Source: Kamptonema formosum PCC 6407 (GTDB lineage: Bacteria; Cyanobacteriota; Cyanobacteriia; Cyanobacteriales; Microcoleaceae). From it: a stretch of 64,000 nt of DNA. The stretch is from positions 92,932 to 156,931 of the forward strand of contig NZ_KB235908.1 in NCBI RefSeq assembly GCF_000332155.1. Direction: 5' to 3'. How positions within the stretch are numbered: the stretch's first letter is position 1; each line of letters opens with the position of its first letter. Positions 1 through 7,860 of the stretch are shown piece after piece. Both the position numbers and the translations under genes were made by a program. The notes beneath the pieces were generated by a model. The model had not been told where the DNA came from, did not search any database, and worked only from the letters and a program-made list of their open reading frames with translations.

Positions 1-1
1 T

Positions 2-1633
2 GAAGACATTGTTGAAGGCAGTCAACGGGAAAAGAAAGAAGTAACAGAAGCGTGGAAAGGGACAAATGACTTAAAAGCTTCCAATAGCTATACTCTTCGC
101 ATTGATGACTTGCAAGTTATTAGTCCCCTACAAATTGGTGGCGGCAGTTTCCCTGAAGGTCATATTTTACCAGCACGAATTGCTGGAATCCCCTGCATCC
201 CAGGTTCAACGCTGCGGGGAGCTTTACTGAGCTGGATAGAAAAAATCTTAAAGGTATCGCCTGAGAATTTGTCGCCAGAGGAGAGAGAGGAGAGAAAGTT
301 TTGGGAAAGCTTAATTGATGGTCGCGGAGGATGGCAACCTCGAAAAATTCGCTTTGAAAATATTAGTTTGAAAGATAGCATCCAGCCTTTTCCCCTAAAC
401 CCCCAACAAGAATGGCAGCTTTTTTACGACGAAAACAGCAGAAAAAAATTAGGCGTTCAGTGGCAAGTTTCGCCTCAATTTCCCCCACCATCACAGAACA
501 GGGCGATAGTTACAACTTCTTCTAAGGCACTGGCTAGGGGGACAGACCCCTCTAATTCTACCTCTAATTCTATCTGCATTCAAGTAGAACTCAAAGATAA
601 TTCTCCCAAGGGAAAACACTGGCTAAAACAGCGTATCAAAGAGATGCTGAAAGAACAAGGAATTGGTAGAGGAACTGCATCGGGTTTTGGGCGTTTAGCG
701 ACATCAATCCCTGAAGAAGGAACATGGACAATTCATTTAACAGGGATGAAACCTTGCATCCAACAGCATAAAACAGAAAACTCTCAAGTAACTCAAGAGG
801 GAAAATATCGTTGGACTCCCCAAGTCTTGCGGGCCTGCTTGCGAGGATATTTTACAAGGATAGCTTTACTGGTCTTATCAGATAGTGATGCCAGAAAGTT
901 AACTGACAAAATTTTTGGTGCTACTAATTGTCTAGGACAGTTACATTTAACCAGTTACCTCTCAAAAATCATTGCCGGCAATCCGAGAAGCTATAGAAAT
1001 ATCAAGGCAGGGGTTGCCGATGAAACGTGGGAGATTGTCGTCGATGCCGCATGGCGGAACCCTGCCAAATATGAAAATGTAGAAGTGGAGGAATTAGTTC
1101 GCACGCTTCTGGAACTTGCTAGTTATTTAGGAGGGCTTGGACCTGGATGGCGACGACCGCCCCATACTTTCAGAGGTAATATCTATCGCGGTAGCCAATT
1201 TACTGTAACCCCAAGCAAGTACAACAAGCCCTTGACTTATGAAAATTCAGAAGTGCGTATCGGGAAAAGCATTCAGTGCATTTATAACTTAATTCGGGAG
1301 TTGGCTAGAACTGAAAGTATGACTCCCCATGAAAAACCGCGACCAAAACCCGGTAGTATTTATAGTATCTGGCGAGGGGAGGTGGAGCAATGGCGAGACA
1401 TTGTGCATCAAGTTTGCAGCACGAGTGCAAATCCTCGCCCTGATTGGTGTGGCAGCTCTAAAACTCATCCCTCTGGGTATGCTGTCCGAAAACATCAAAA
1501 CTTTTCTCTAATCTCAGTCTTTGACAAAGAGATGATTACTGTATCTAACTCAGGTGAAGAAACTGAGCTGCAAAAGAATGGATATGAGAAAATTTGGGGA
1601 CTCAATGCAATAGTACGCCCTCAAGCTCCCTAA
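2..1633 (+). CDS. Tandem-RAMP CRISPR protein (Cmr6/Cmr1-like fusion), 5'-partial
   Basis: The frame is open to the left edge of the window without an ATG, so the gene almost certainly starts outside; the first internal start-like codon is a TTG at 110. Two RAMP-type halves are visible. The first has IGGG followed by IPCIPGSTLRGAL, as in Cmr4, Cmr6 and Csm3, and ends in a glycine-rich loop GIGRGTASGFGRL (about 659-697). The second has LRACLRGYFTRIALLVL, a KIFGATNCLGQL segment and LGGLGPGWRR (about 1120-1160), which recalls Cmr1. RAMP proteins form the backbone of type III effector complexes and bind crRNA or target RNA. It converges on the minus-strand cmr operon, so it is probably transcribed from a promoter to the left. 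RAMP identity is confident; the exact subunit is inferred. Confidence 0.8.
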   Translation, partial: EDIVEGSQREKKEVTEAWKGTNDLKASNSYTLRIDDLQVISPLQIGGGSFPEGHILPARIAGIPCIPGSTLRGALLSWIEKILKVSPENLSPEEREERKFWESLIDGRGGWQPRKIRFENISLKDSIQPFPLNPQQEWQLFYDENSRKKLGVQWQVSPQFPPPSQNRAIVTTSSKALARGTDPSNSTSNSICIQVELKDNSPKGKHWLKQRIKEMLKEQGIGRGTASGFGRLATSIPEEGTWTIHLTGMKPCIQQHKTENSQVTQEGKYRWTPQVLRACLRGYFTRIALLVLSDSDARKLTDKIFGATNCLGQLHLTSYLSKIIAGNPRSYRNIKAGVADETWEIVVDAAWRNPAKYENVEVEELVRTLLELASYLGGLGPGWRRPPHTFRGNIYRGSQFTVTPSKYNKPLTYENSEVRIGKSIQCIYNLIRELARTESMTPHEKPRPKPGSIYSIWRGEVEQWRDIVHQVCSTSANPRPDWCGSSKTHPSGYAVRKHQNFSLISVFDKEMITVSNSGEETELQKNGYEKIWGLNAIVRPQAP

Positions 1634-1764
1634 GTTGTTAGCTATCAACATCAATACCTATGATATCAGATCCAGTCAATAGTCAATAATTGCGATAGCG
1701 GAGTCTGCTACTATCAAGCCTCTGTGATTGCTAAAAGCTAACGCTTACGCTGCGCGAACGTTCC

Positions 1765-1786
1765 ACTCGCAATGACGATTGCGAGT
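1765..1786. repeat. Perfect hairpin in the gap between the RAMP gene and the cmr operon
   Basis: The 310-base gap 1634-1944 between two converging operons holds no gene that I can support. It has one perfect 9-bp inverted repeat, ACTCGCAAT and ATTGCGAGT around a 4-base loop. There is no T-run after it on either strand, so it is more likely a dispersed palindrome than a standard terminator. Confidence 0.5.
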
Positions 1787-1944
1787 CATTGACCGAACCT
1801 GATATGAGGTAGCGAGGTGCTGCAAGAATGGCTGAATGGTACAACAGCCTCAATGTAATTGCTACCTTGCAAGGTCAGGGTTTCAGGCGTTGATGGAGGG
1901 GAAATAAGGAGAGTTGTATGGACTCTGAACAGGGAGAGATTTCT

Positions 1945-2469
1945 TTAATCCTCCTTCTTAGTATTACTGTCTTTTTTAGCCTCTTCCTTATTTTTTTCTT
2001 CCTCTTCTTTCTTCTTGGCTTCCTCTTCCTTATTCTTTGCTTCCTCAAGATCGTGTACTTCTTTTAATCGCACCGCCCAAAACTGCACTGTATCTGCTAT
2101 TTCAAGGAGCAAATCAGTCAAGAGTATTTGTTGATTCATGTCAAGCTTATCATTATCAAACTTTGCCCGAAAAGTTTCTGTGGAATCATCTTCTTTAATT
2201 CCCAACTCACTGCCAACAATGTGGCACAAGACTTTCCGCCCCACATCCCAGGCAGCATATTTTTTGCCATCTAACGAGTTTTCTCCACCCTTACTTTTAG
2301 TTGATTTTGAGAGCGCCCAGAAGCGCAAAACCCCCCAAGTAGCTACATAGTCAGCAATCGTGCTGGCTTCCGCATACCAATCTTTAATATCGTCTTTTAT
2401 GTTATTTAATTCTTCAAAAACTTTGCTATCTAATTCATAAAAGCTAACAGCAGTTGGCTCGTTAGACAT
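1945..2469 (-). CDS. Small alpha-helical protein, probable Cmr5-like subunit
   Basis: This 174-residue protein is the last gene of the minus-strand cmr operon. Its ATG follows a good ribosome binding site (AGGAG, 8 bases upstream). It is predicted helical throughout and ends in a highly charged Glu/Lys tail from about residue 140. The small subunit Cmr5 is an all-helical protein of about 130-150 residues and is the only core Cmr subunit otherwise missing next to cmr4. The call rests mainly on position and helical composition; I do not see a diagnostic motif. The charged tail is an extension beyond the usual Cmr5 length. Confidence 0.5.
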   Translation of the reverse strand: MSNEPTAVSFYELDSKVFEELNNIKDDIKDWYAEASTIADYVATWGVLRFWALSKSTKSKGGENSLDGKKYAAWDVGRKVLCHIVGSELGIKEDDSTETFRAKFDNDKLDMNQQILLTDLLLEIADTVQFWAVRLKEVHDLEEAKNKEEEAKKKEEEEKNKEEAKKDSNTKKED

Positions 2470-2552
2470 AAATTCACTCCTATTTGGGATTGGCTAAAGA
2501 TTGCTTCAAGGATGGAAAGCCACTCAACACTAGGAAGTCCTGCACGATTGCA

Positions 2553-3572
2553 TTAACCCTCACTTTTAGACTGGCTATTTTCTGGTATTTCTTCAGTAGG
2601 TGCTGTTAAAGTTTCCGATGATTCAGTATTTGCCGCCGTTTCTTCAGCAGAGGTTGCTGGCAACTTCCCAGCAAATTGAATGGAAATACGACCGTAACCC
2701 ACACTCCACAAACCGCCCAAATAATGCTCTTGTCGAAGAAATTTTTGCCACTGTTCCAAATTCAATTCTTTATTGCCGCGAGTTGTCCAAGCCATCATAA
2801 ACAATGCCCCAGGCGGTAGCCCTTCAACAGCAAACAAATTTTTTACTAAGCTTCCCTTTTCATCAGGAGTATCATTGAGGCTGACTCTCGGCTGCCGTAC
2901 CAATCCCATATCTACAATTAAATTAATAGTATCGTCCGGTACGACAATCAGCCGATTTTTATCAGGTAAATTCTCGCCATTAATTGGTAAAGGCAAGCTT
3001 TCTGGTTCGTGCTGGTGGATATTTTTCAATTTTAACCAGCGCAGGTAAAGGTTTTTTGCGTTCGCGAGAGATGGTTCTGTAATGTAAACGTTATCTCGAC
3101 CGAAGGGGAGAGAAGATTGGTGAGAGAACTGCTGAAATCGGTTCAGCCAAGCAGGACAGCTTACCCACCAATTGCCATATCCTAAGACATGGACGGGCCA
3201 CCACACCGGCCAGCACCAACTGAGGGCGACGCAGCCAGGAGACATTTTGTTGCTTTCCTGTCTGGTGGAGTCTTGATTTTCACCAGCGCTCGGCTGCGGA
3301 GTTGGATCGGTCACTGTTTGGTTTTCGCTTTCCTGTCTGGTGGAGTCTTGATTTTCGCTGCCAAACCAATCTCTAACGTATTGGTTGTAAGCATCATCAG
3401 TTTGAGCGTGCTCTCGCAGGGCACCCCGGATAGAACTGCCGGGAATCACGGGAGTGCGATCGGGTAAGCGATATACGGGATTGTTGTTGCCCCGGCTGCT
3501 GCTATCTGCACCACCAATGTGGACGGGTTCCCTGCAAATTAACCATTCAAGTCCTGTTTGATTTTCTGCCAT
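2553..3572 (-). CDS. cmr4: Type III-B RAMP protein Cmr4
   Basis: Cmr4 is the repeated backbone subunit that cleaves target RNA in type III-B complexes. Near the N-terminus the protein has ICREPVHIGGADSSSRG followed by TPVIPGSSIRGALREH, the classic Cmr4/Csm3 RAMP signature, then a DWFGSE segment. Later parts also fit Cmr4: a LPPGALF stretch and a final GYGRISIQF glycine loop. I chose the ATG at 3572 because GAGGAA lies 9 bases upstream; an earlier in-frame ATG at 3605 lacks a site and would overlap cmr3. An insert around residues 85-115 contains a duplicated 10-residue unit ENQDSTRQES. The C-terminal 30 or so residues are low-complexity Glu/Thr/Ser. Confidence 0.85.
   Translation of the reverse strand: MAENQTGLEWLICREPVHIGGADSSSRGNNNPVYRLPDRTPVIPGSSIRGALREHAQTDDAYNQYVRDWFGSENQDSTRQESENQTVTDPTPQPSAGENQDSTRQESNKMSPGCVALSWCWPVWWPVHVLGYGNWWVSCPAWLNRFQQFSHQSSLPFGRDNVYITEPSLANAKNLYLRWLKLKNIHQHEPESLPLPINGENLPDKNRLIVVPDDTINLIVDMGLVRQPRVSLNDTPDEKGSLVKNLFAVEGLPPGALFMMAWTTRGNKELNLEQWQKFLRQEHYLGGLWSVGYGRISIQFAGKLPATSAEETAANTESSETLTAPTEEIPENSQSKSEG
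3252..3356. repeat. In-frame 30-bp direct duplication inside cmr4
   Basis: The same 30 bases occur at 3252-3281 and 3327-3356, 75 bases apart, so the reading frame of cmr4 is kept. They encode the unit ENQDSTRQES twice within a hydrophilic insert of the protein. Such a duplication can shrink or grow by slippage or recombination. Confidence 0.9.
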
Positions 3573-3594
3573 TTTTGTCTGTTCCTCAGAGTCT

Positions 3595-4707
3595 TTAGCC
3601 TTCAAATTCTTTGTCCTTAAAAAGCCACAAATGACCGTAGCCTAAAAGGTAGCGGTTGTCTTGGTGATTGTAAGGATTCGGTAAAGGCTGCGATCGCAGC
3701 CCTTCCGGCGCTTTTCCCTCCCACAAGTAAACAGCACCAGCGGGAGTCATCCACTCCCCAGGCGTCAACGTGGCTACTTTTCTCTCTGTGTCCTTACTGT
3801 GCTTGACCTTTTTCCAAGATTGCCAGGGAACTCCTAACTCAGCAGCATAGGCTTTAATCCTATCTGTATAAGGGTAGGGAATTGACTCTTTGCGCTGTTT
3901 GTTTTGCCACAGTGCGCCCGTGAGTAAAATAGCGCCGGTAGCGTCGTTGTAGTCAGCCTTGCCATCCTCATACCCCCCATCGAGCCACTCGTCCATCAAA
4001 CCCTCAACAGGCTCAATTACCACTGGGGTTGAGCCGGCTCCCAAAAAGCTGTAAGGTGGCGGTTCCCAATCGCCAATCACCTTAACTAAAATTGACCATC
4101 CCGGCGCGAGCAGCGTGGTCATTTCTGCAAAGAATCCACCCTCATCTTTGACTAAAAAATCCTGGCGACTATTGTGGCTTAAAGTCAGAGTTTCCCAAGG
4201 TAGCTTTTGCAGAGTAGCAGATGTAGATTCCTGTCTCATCCAGAAATCCTGCAAGCTATTGCCACCGATTAAATACCTACCACCGACAATCTCAACAGTT
4301 CCATCTTCTTGGCTTCTCTCATGTTCGGCCTGCACTTGCCAATGTTCCTGCCCTGGATTTCCGCGCCACTGCAAGCGGTAAATTTCCTCTGGAACCTGAC
4401 CGTTTTCTATCGCGCTTCTATCTGTTGTATAAACCGGCAGAGGCAGAATAACATAGGGATCTCTGCCGTCATACCAAAAAGGTCCCCACAACGTGCAGCC
4501 AGGTTTGCAGTTAAGTTCGTATTTAGGCGTGGGCAAGTTCAAACAAGCTGCAAGCTGATGACCGTTGGGAGGCCAACGACAGCCAACTTGACCGCTATTT
4601 TGACCCACTGGAGTCAAATTACCGATCGCCACTGGTCCTAGCGGCGTAATTGCATACCATCCCGTCACGGCTGTATCCTCCCCAAGTTTTCTAAGCTTTG
4701 TAACCAA
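3595..4707 (-). CDS. cmr3: Type III-B CRISPR protein Cmr3
   Basis: Cmr3 binds the 5' handle of crRNA and contacts Cas10 in type III-B complexes. The N-terminus has a WYAITPLGPVAIG segment and a CRWPPNGHQLAACL stretch, matching the usual start of Cmr3 where a WPP motif precedes the first helix. The middle contains FLGAGSTPVVIEPVEG. The end, MTPAGAVYLWEGKAPEGL followed by LLGYGHLWLF, matches the AGSVYFF and glycine-rich ending of Cmr3. The start lies inside the 3' end of the cas10 frame (43-base overlap), so translation is probably coupled, and the gene ends 22 bases before the cmr4 start. Length (370) is normal for the family. Confidence 0.8.
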   Translation of the reverse strand: MVTKLRKLGEDTAVTGWYAITPLGPVAIGNLTPVGQNSGQVGCRWPPNGHQLAACLNLPTPKYELNCKPGCTLWGPFWYDGRDPYVILPLPVYTTDRSAIENGQVPEEIYRLQWRGNPGQEHWQVQAEHERSQEDGTVEIVGGRYLIGGNSLQDFWMRQESTSATLQKLPWETLTLSHNSRQDFLVKDEGGFFAEMTTLLAPGWSILVKVIGDWEPPPYSFLGAGSTPVVIEPVEGLMDEWLDGGYEDGKADYNDATGAILLTGALWQNKQRKESIPYPYTDRIKAYAAELGVPWQSWKKVKHSKDTERKVATLTPGEWMTPAGAVYLWEGKAPEGLRSQPLPNPYNHQDNRYLLGYGHLWLFKDKEFEG

Positions 4708-6187
4708 TTTTGGCGATCGCGCTCTTGTCGCGCTAAAAAAGCCCTCAAGCTAATCCAATTAATCCACCATTGCCAATTACCAATTTCTTGTTCTTCATGC
4801 TGGCGATCGCTGTTCTGTTCTATCTCATCCCAAGTCAAACTATCAAGACCCACTGATTTCCAGAGGATAGTCAATAACTCTTGAACTGCATAAATATTCT
4901 GCTGTCGCAAGCGGACGCTTTCAAAATAAAACAGCAACTTTTCCCAGCGGTTCAACTCTGTTTCACCTTGAGTTCTGAGTTCGGCAGCCATCAGCAAATT
5001 CCAGAGCGGCCAAGGGCAGACCCACTCCAGAGATTGCCCACTATTGAATAAGACCCGCACACAGACGCGATTTTTTCCTCTTTCCTTCGCTTTCTTGTAA
5101 GCTTCATTCAATCCCCTATGCCAAAGAGATTGAGGAATGCGCCTCTGAGCAATTACCACACCTAAACTAAAGTTAATTTGCGGTCCCGGTACGGGATAGA
5201 TTTTTACCTGATTGTCTCGATTTCTGTACGAAACCCACCCTTCAGTCTCCAGAGTCGGCTCCCCATTGGCAATTGAGAGAGGTTGAATTAAAGGGGGTAT
5301 TTCTTCTCCTTGGTTTTGAGACCAGAAGTGGTGCAAACTGGAGTCTAAGTGAATTTCCTCTTGACCCGTCCAGAGCCGGTGTAAGTCGCGGGTGAGAGAA
5401 ATTGCCTCTGTATAGACAGACAACCATCGCTAGGACTGCTACGCCCTCCCCACCACGTCCCTTTCCACTGCCGACTAACTTTTCGCTTTTCTATCAGTTC
5501 GTGCAAATTCTTAATATCTTGGTTAGCCGATTCAATGTTTAATTTAACCTCCTCAGCATAAACATACCAGAGATACTGGCAATCATTGTGGATGACGCGC
5601 CATCCTTGACCGTTAAACAAATTTCTATACTGAGGATGATTGATAACAGCTTGCTCCAAGGCTTTTACAAATCGCAGCCATTCCTCATTAATGATATTCT
5701 CGCAGTCCTCTAACCACTTATTTTGACTCGGATGCAACCCTGTAATAACATTCGGCAACTCGGCTTGCCAGAATTTTTCTGCATCAACAGCGTCATCCCG
5801 CAACCATTTAATTAATTCTGAATTTCGGTGGTAGGGCAAGAGAACTTGACCGTTTAACTCAGTTTCCCAACGATAAATTAAGACTGCTGAGAGATAGTGG
5901 CACAGCCAAGAAGCTACAGCCCAATCCCTTAATTTTTGACCGCCTCCTAAGAAGTTTTGAACGGGACCAAAAGTGAGAACGGCAATATTTGTTAGTTCGG
6001 GGCTAAATCCAGTTTCAAGTTGTTCGCAAGCCTCCTGAGATGCACCTCCTCCCCACCAGAAACGACTTTTCATGTGGGGAGATTCTTGCTGCGTCCCGCT
6101 AACAGGATGCCAAGATAGCGTAGGAGTAGCATCCGGTAAACGGGGATAAAGCCCTTGTTGTTTGATTAACCAGTCTGAGAGATTCAT
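4665..6187 (-). pseudogene. cas10: Cas10/Cmr2, frameshifted and lacking a visible GGDD
   Basis: Two overlapping frames carry the two ends of one Cas10. The first half (6187 to about 5425) has FGPVQNFLGGGQKLRD around residues 69-85 and later KRKVSRQWKGTWWGGRSS, both typical of the Cmr2 N-terminal half. The second half (about 5423 to 4665) has FSLGVVIAQRRIPQSL and KAKERGKNRVCVRVL, the second palm region of Cmr2. A single-base indel near 5425 would join them; the second frame has a TAG just upstream. The joined protein would be only about 505 residues, while Cmr2 usually exceeds 800, and neither half shows the cyclase GGDD or an HD motif. It therefore looks internally deleted as well as frameshifted. 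It overlaps the CARF gene by ATGA and cmr3 by 43 bases. A sequencing error could explain the frameshift but not the missing palm core. Confidence 0.75.
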
Positions 6188-7743
6188 GTCAGGAGGTTGA
6201 GGAGTTCTAAAACACGATAGTAGTATTTATCTGCTCTTTTTTGGACTTCATCTGATAAACCAGCAAGCCGAATAATATAGTTCAACCATTTCACCGCAAC
6301 TTGCGAAGGATGGTCGGGATGGTCTACTCGATTGTTGAGTTCTACAGTCTTTTTATCTAACATTCTATCAATTCGATCGCCCATTAAGCTGTGATAAAGT
6401 TGGTTTCTGACTGCTATATATCCCAAGATTTTTTCAGGTTTTTCTTCTAGCTTCCAATTGTCTATATAAAACTTTTTAAAATTAGCCCACTCCGAGCCTG
6501 TAATCTGGTTAGCTTTTAAGGGGATAGGAGAACCTGAATAAGAAGGATCGTATTCATACTTTCCATTAGCCAGCAGTGAAGAGACAATTTGAGAAATATC
6601 ACAACGAATGTGTACTTTCTGTTTAGTATCGGTAAACATCAGCTTATGTTCCTCCCATTGATAATTACCATTGCCCTGCTTTTCTAATAGCAGAAATAAA
6701 GCTAGTTCTAATGCACCTGCTATTCTTAAATTCCAGTGCATCCATTGGCTGCGCTCGCGAAAAGCTTTTTCGCTCCAGTAAGCAATGCTCACCCGTTCGA
6801 TAATCATATCTCGACCCGGTTTAATCCGCCAATCGTCGGGGGTAGCCGTTGCATCGCGATCGCTCAAGTTCAAAGACACTGCCTTATCTAAATTTACAAG
6901 GCTCGTTTCAAGGTCTTTATAATTCGGATGGTTTCTATCTAATAACTTCAAAGCACCACTAAAATCTTGGATTTTCAGAAGTTCCCGAATTTGCGGATCT
7001 TTTAGTCGCCACTGCCATTGCGTCCCCGGATGAGGGTCAGGGCATATTTTATCTTCTTTAGATAGATAAATAAATTCTACAGAGTTTCCCGCAACTTTTT
7101 GCTCAATTCCCCATAGATATAAAGCACCTGTGAGAGCAGGAGTCCCGCTGCTATGCTGAATGATTATCTTCTCGATTTCAATTGGCTCAGTATTGGCGAC
7201 AGCTTCATTCTTGTCTTTTGAGGAATCTAACTCTTCATCTTTTTCTCGTGGAGGAGGAGAGAATTTTATGGCACTGTCTTGAAAACAAATCTTTTCATTG
7301 AGCCAGGGTCGAAGGTCTGCTGCCATTTTTTCCCAGTCAGCTACACCGTTCCCTCCTGCTTTTACTTTAAATTGCATGGCATAGCATTCAATTTTGTTTT
7401 GGCTACACCACTTTAATAAAGCATCCCTCCACCAGATGCCATCCGCTTTCACAAGAGTTTTCCACCCCTCCTGATCTTGCCGCGAATGTTGCCACTCTCG
7501 CTGATCGGTTAGGATAATTCCTAAAATAAAATCCTTTCCGAATTTATCTTTGACTTTCTCAAGTAAGGGGAAATCTAGATGACATTCTTTACAGAATATC
7601 TCATAATGTCTCTTAGCTGCTCTACAGATTTTTTCTAAATCCCCAACATCTCCTAATATGTCGGCTCCTTCTGGATTGTTTCGATCCTTATTATTAATAA
7701 CATCACTATTGCCCAAAATCTGTAAAATTAACTGCTTTTTCAT
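6184..7743 (-). CDS. CARF-HEPN RNase (Csm6/Csx1-like)
   Basis: Proteins of this group bind cyclic oligoadenylate through a CARF domain and degrade RNA with a HEPN domain. The N-terminus (KKQLILQILGNSDVI) fits the first strand of a CARF fold. Around residues 190-220, KIIIQHSSGTPALTGALYLW matches the ligand-binding SGGTP motif. In the C-terminal half, VRNQLYHSLMG (about residues 445-455) gives the RxxxxH catalytic motif of HEPN nucleases. Its stop overlaps the cas10 start by four bases, so the two are coupled. If the neighbouring Cas10 really lacks its cyclase site, this effector needs an activator from another complex. Family is confident; the specific ligand is unknown. Confidence 0.8.
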   Translation of the reverse strand: MKKQLILQILGNSDVINNKDRNNPEGADILGDVGDLEKICRAAKRHYEIFCKECHLDFPLLEKVKDKFGKDFILGIILTDQREWQHSRQDQEGWKTLVKADGIWWRDALLKWCSQNKIECYAMQFKVKAGGNGVADWEKMAADLRPWLNEKICFQDSAIKFSPPPREKDEELDSSKDKNEAVANTEPIEIEKIIIQHSSGTPALTGALYLWGIEQKVAGNSVEFIYLSKEDKICPDPHPGTQWQWRLKDPQIRELLKIQDFSGALKLLDRNHPNYKDLETSLVNLDKAVSLNLSDRDATATPDDWRIKPGRDMIIERVSIAYWSEKAFRERSQWMHWNLRIAGALELALFLLLEKQGNGNYQWEEHKLMFTDTKQKVHIRCDISQIVSSLLANGKYEYDPSYSGSPIPLKANQITGSEWANFKKFYIDNWKLEEKPEKILGYIAVRNQLYHSLMGDRIDRMLDKKTVELNNRVDHPDHPSQVAVKWLNYIIRLAGLSDEVQKRADKYYYRVLELLNLLT

Positions 7744-7860
7744 ACAACTCTATTTCGCTCCAACTCTTATTTTCAAATTCCCTGTACCCTTAACTCCAGC
7801 AACTACCTCTCTAATTCCTGACACCGACCTCGAACTTCAAATAGTAAAAGTCCCCAGGCG

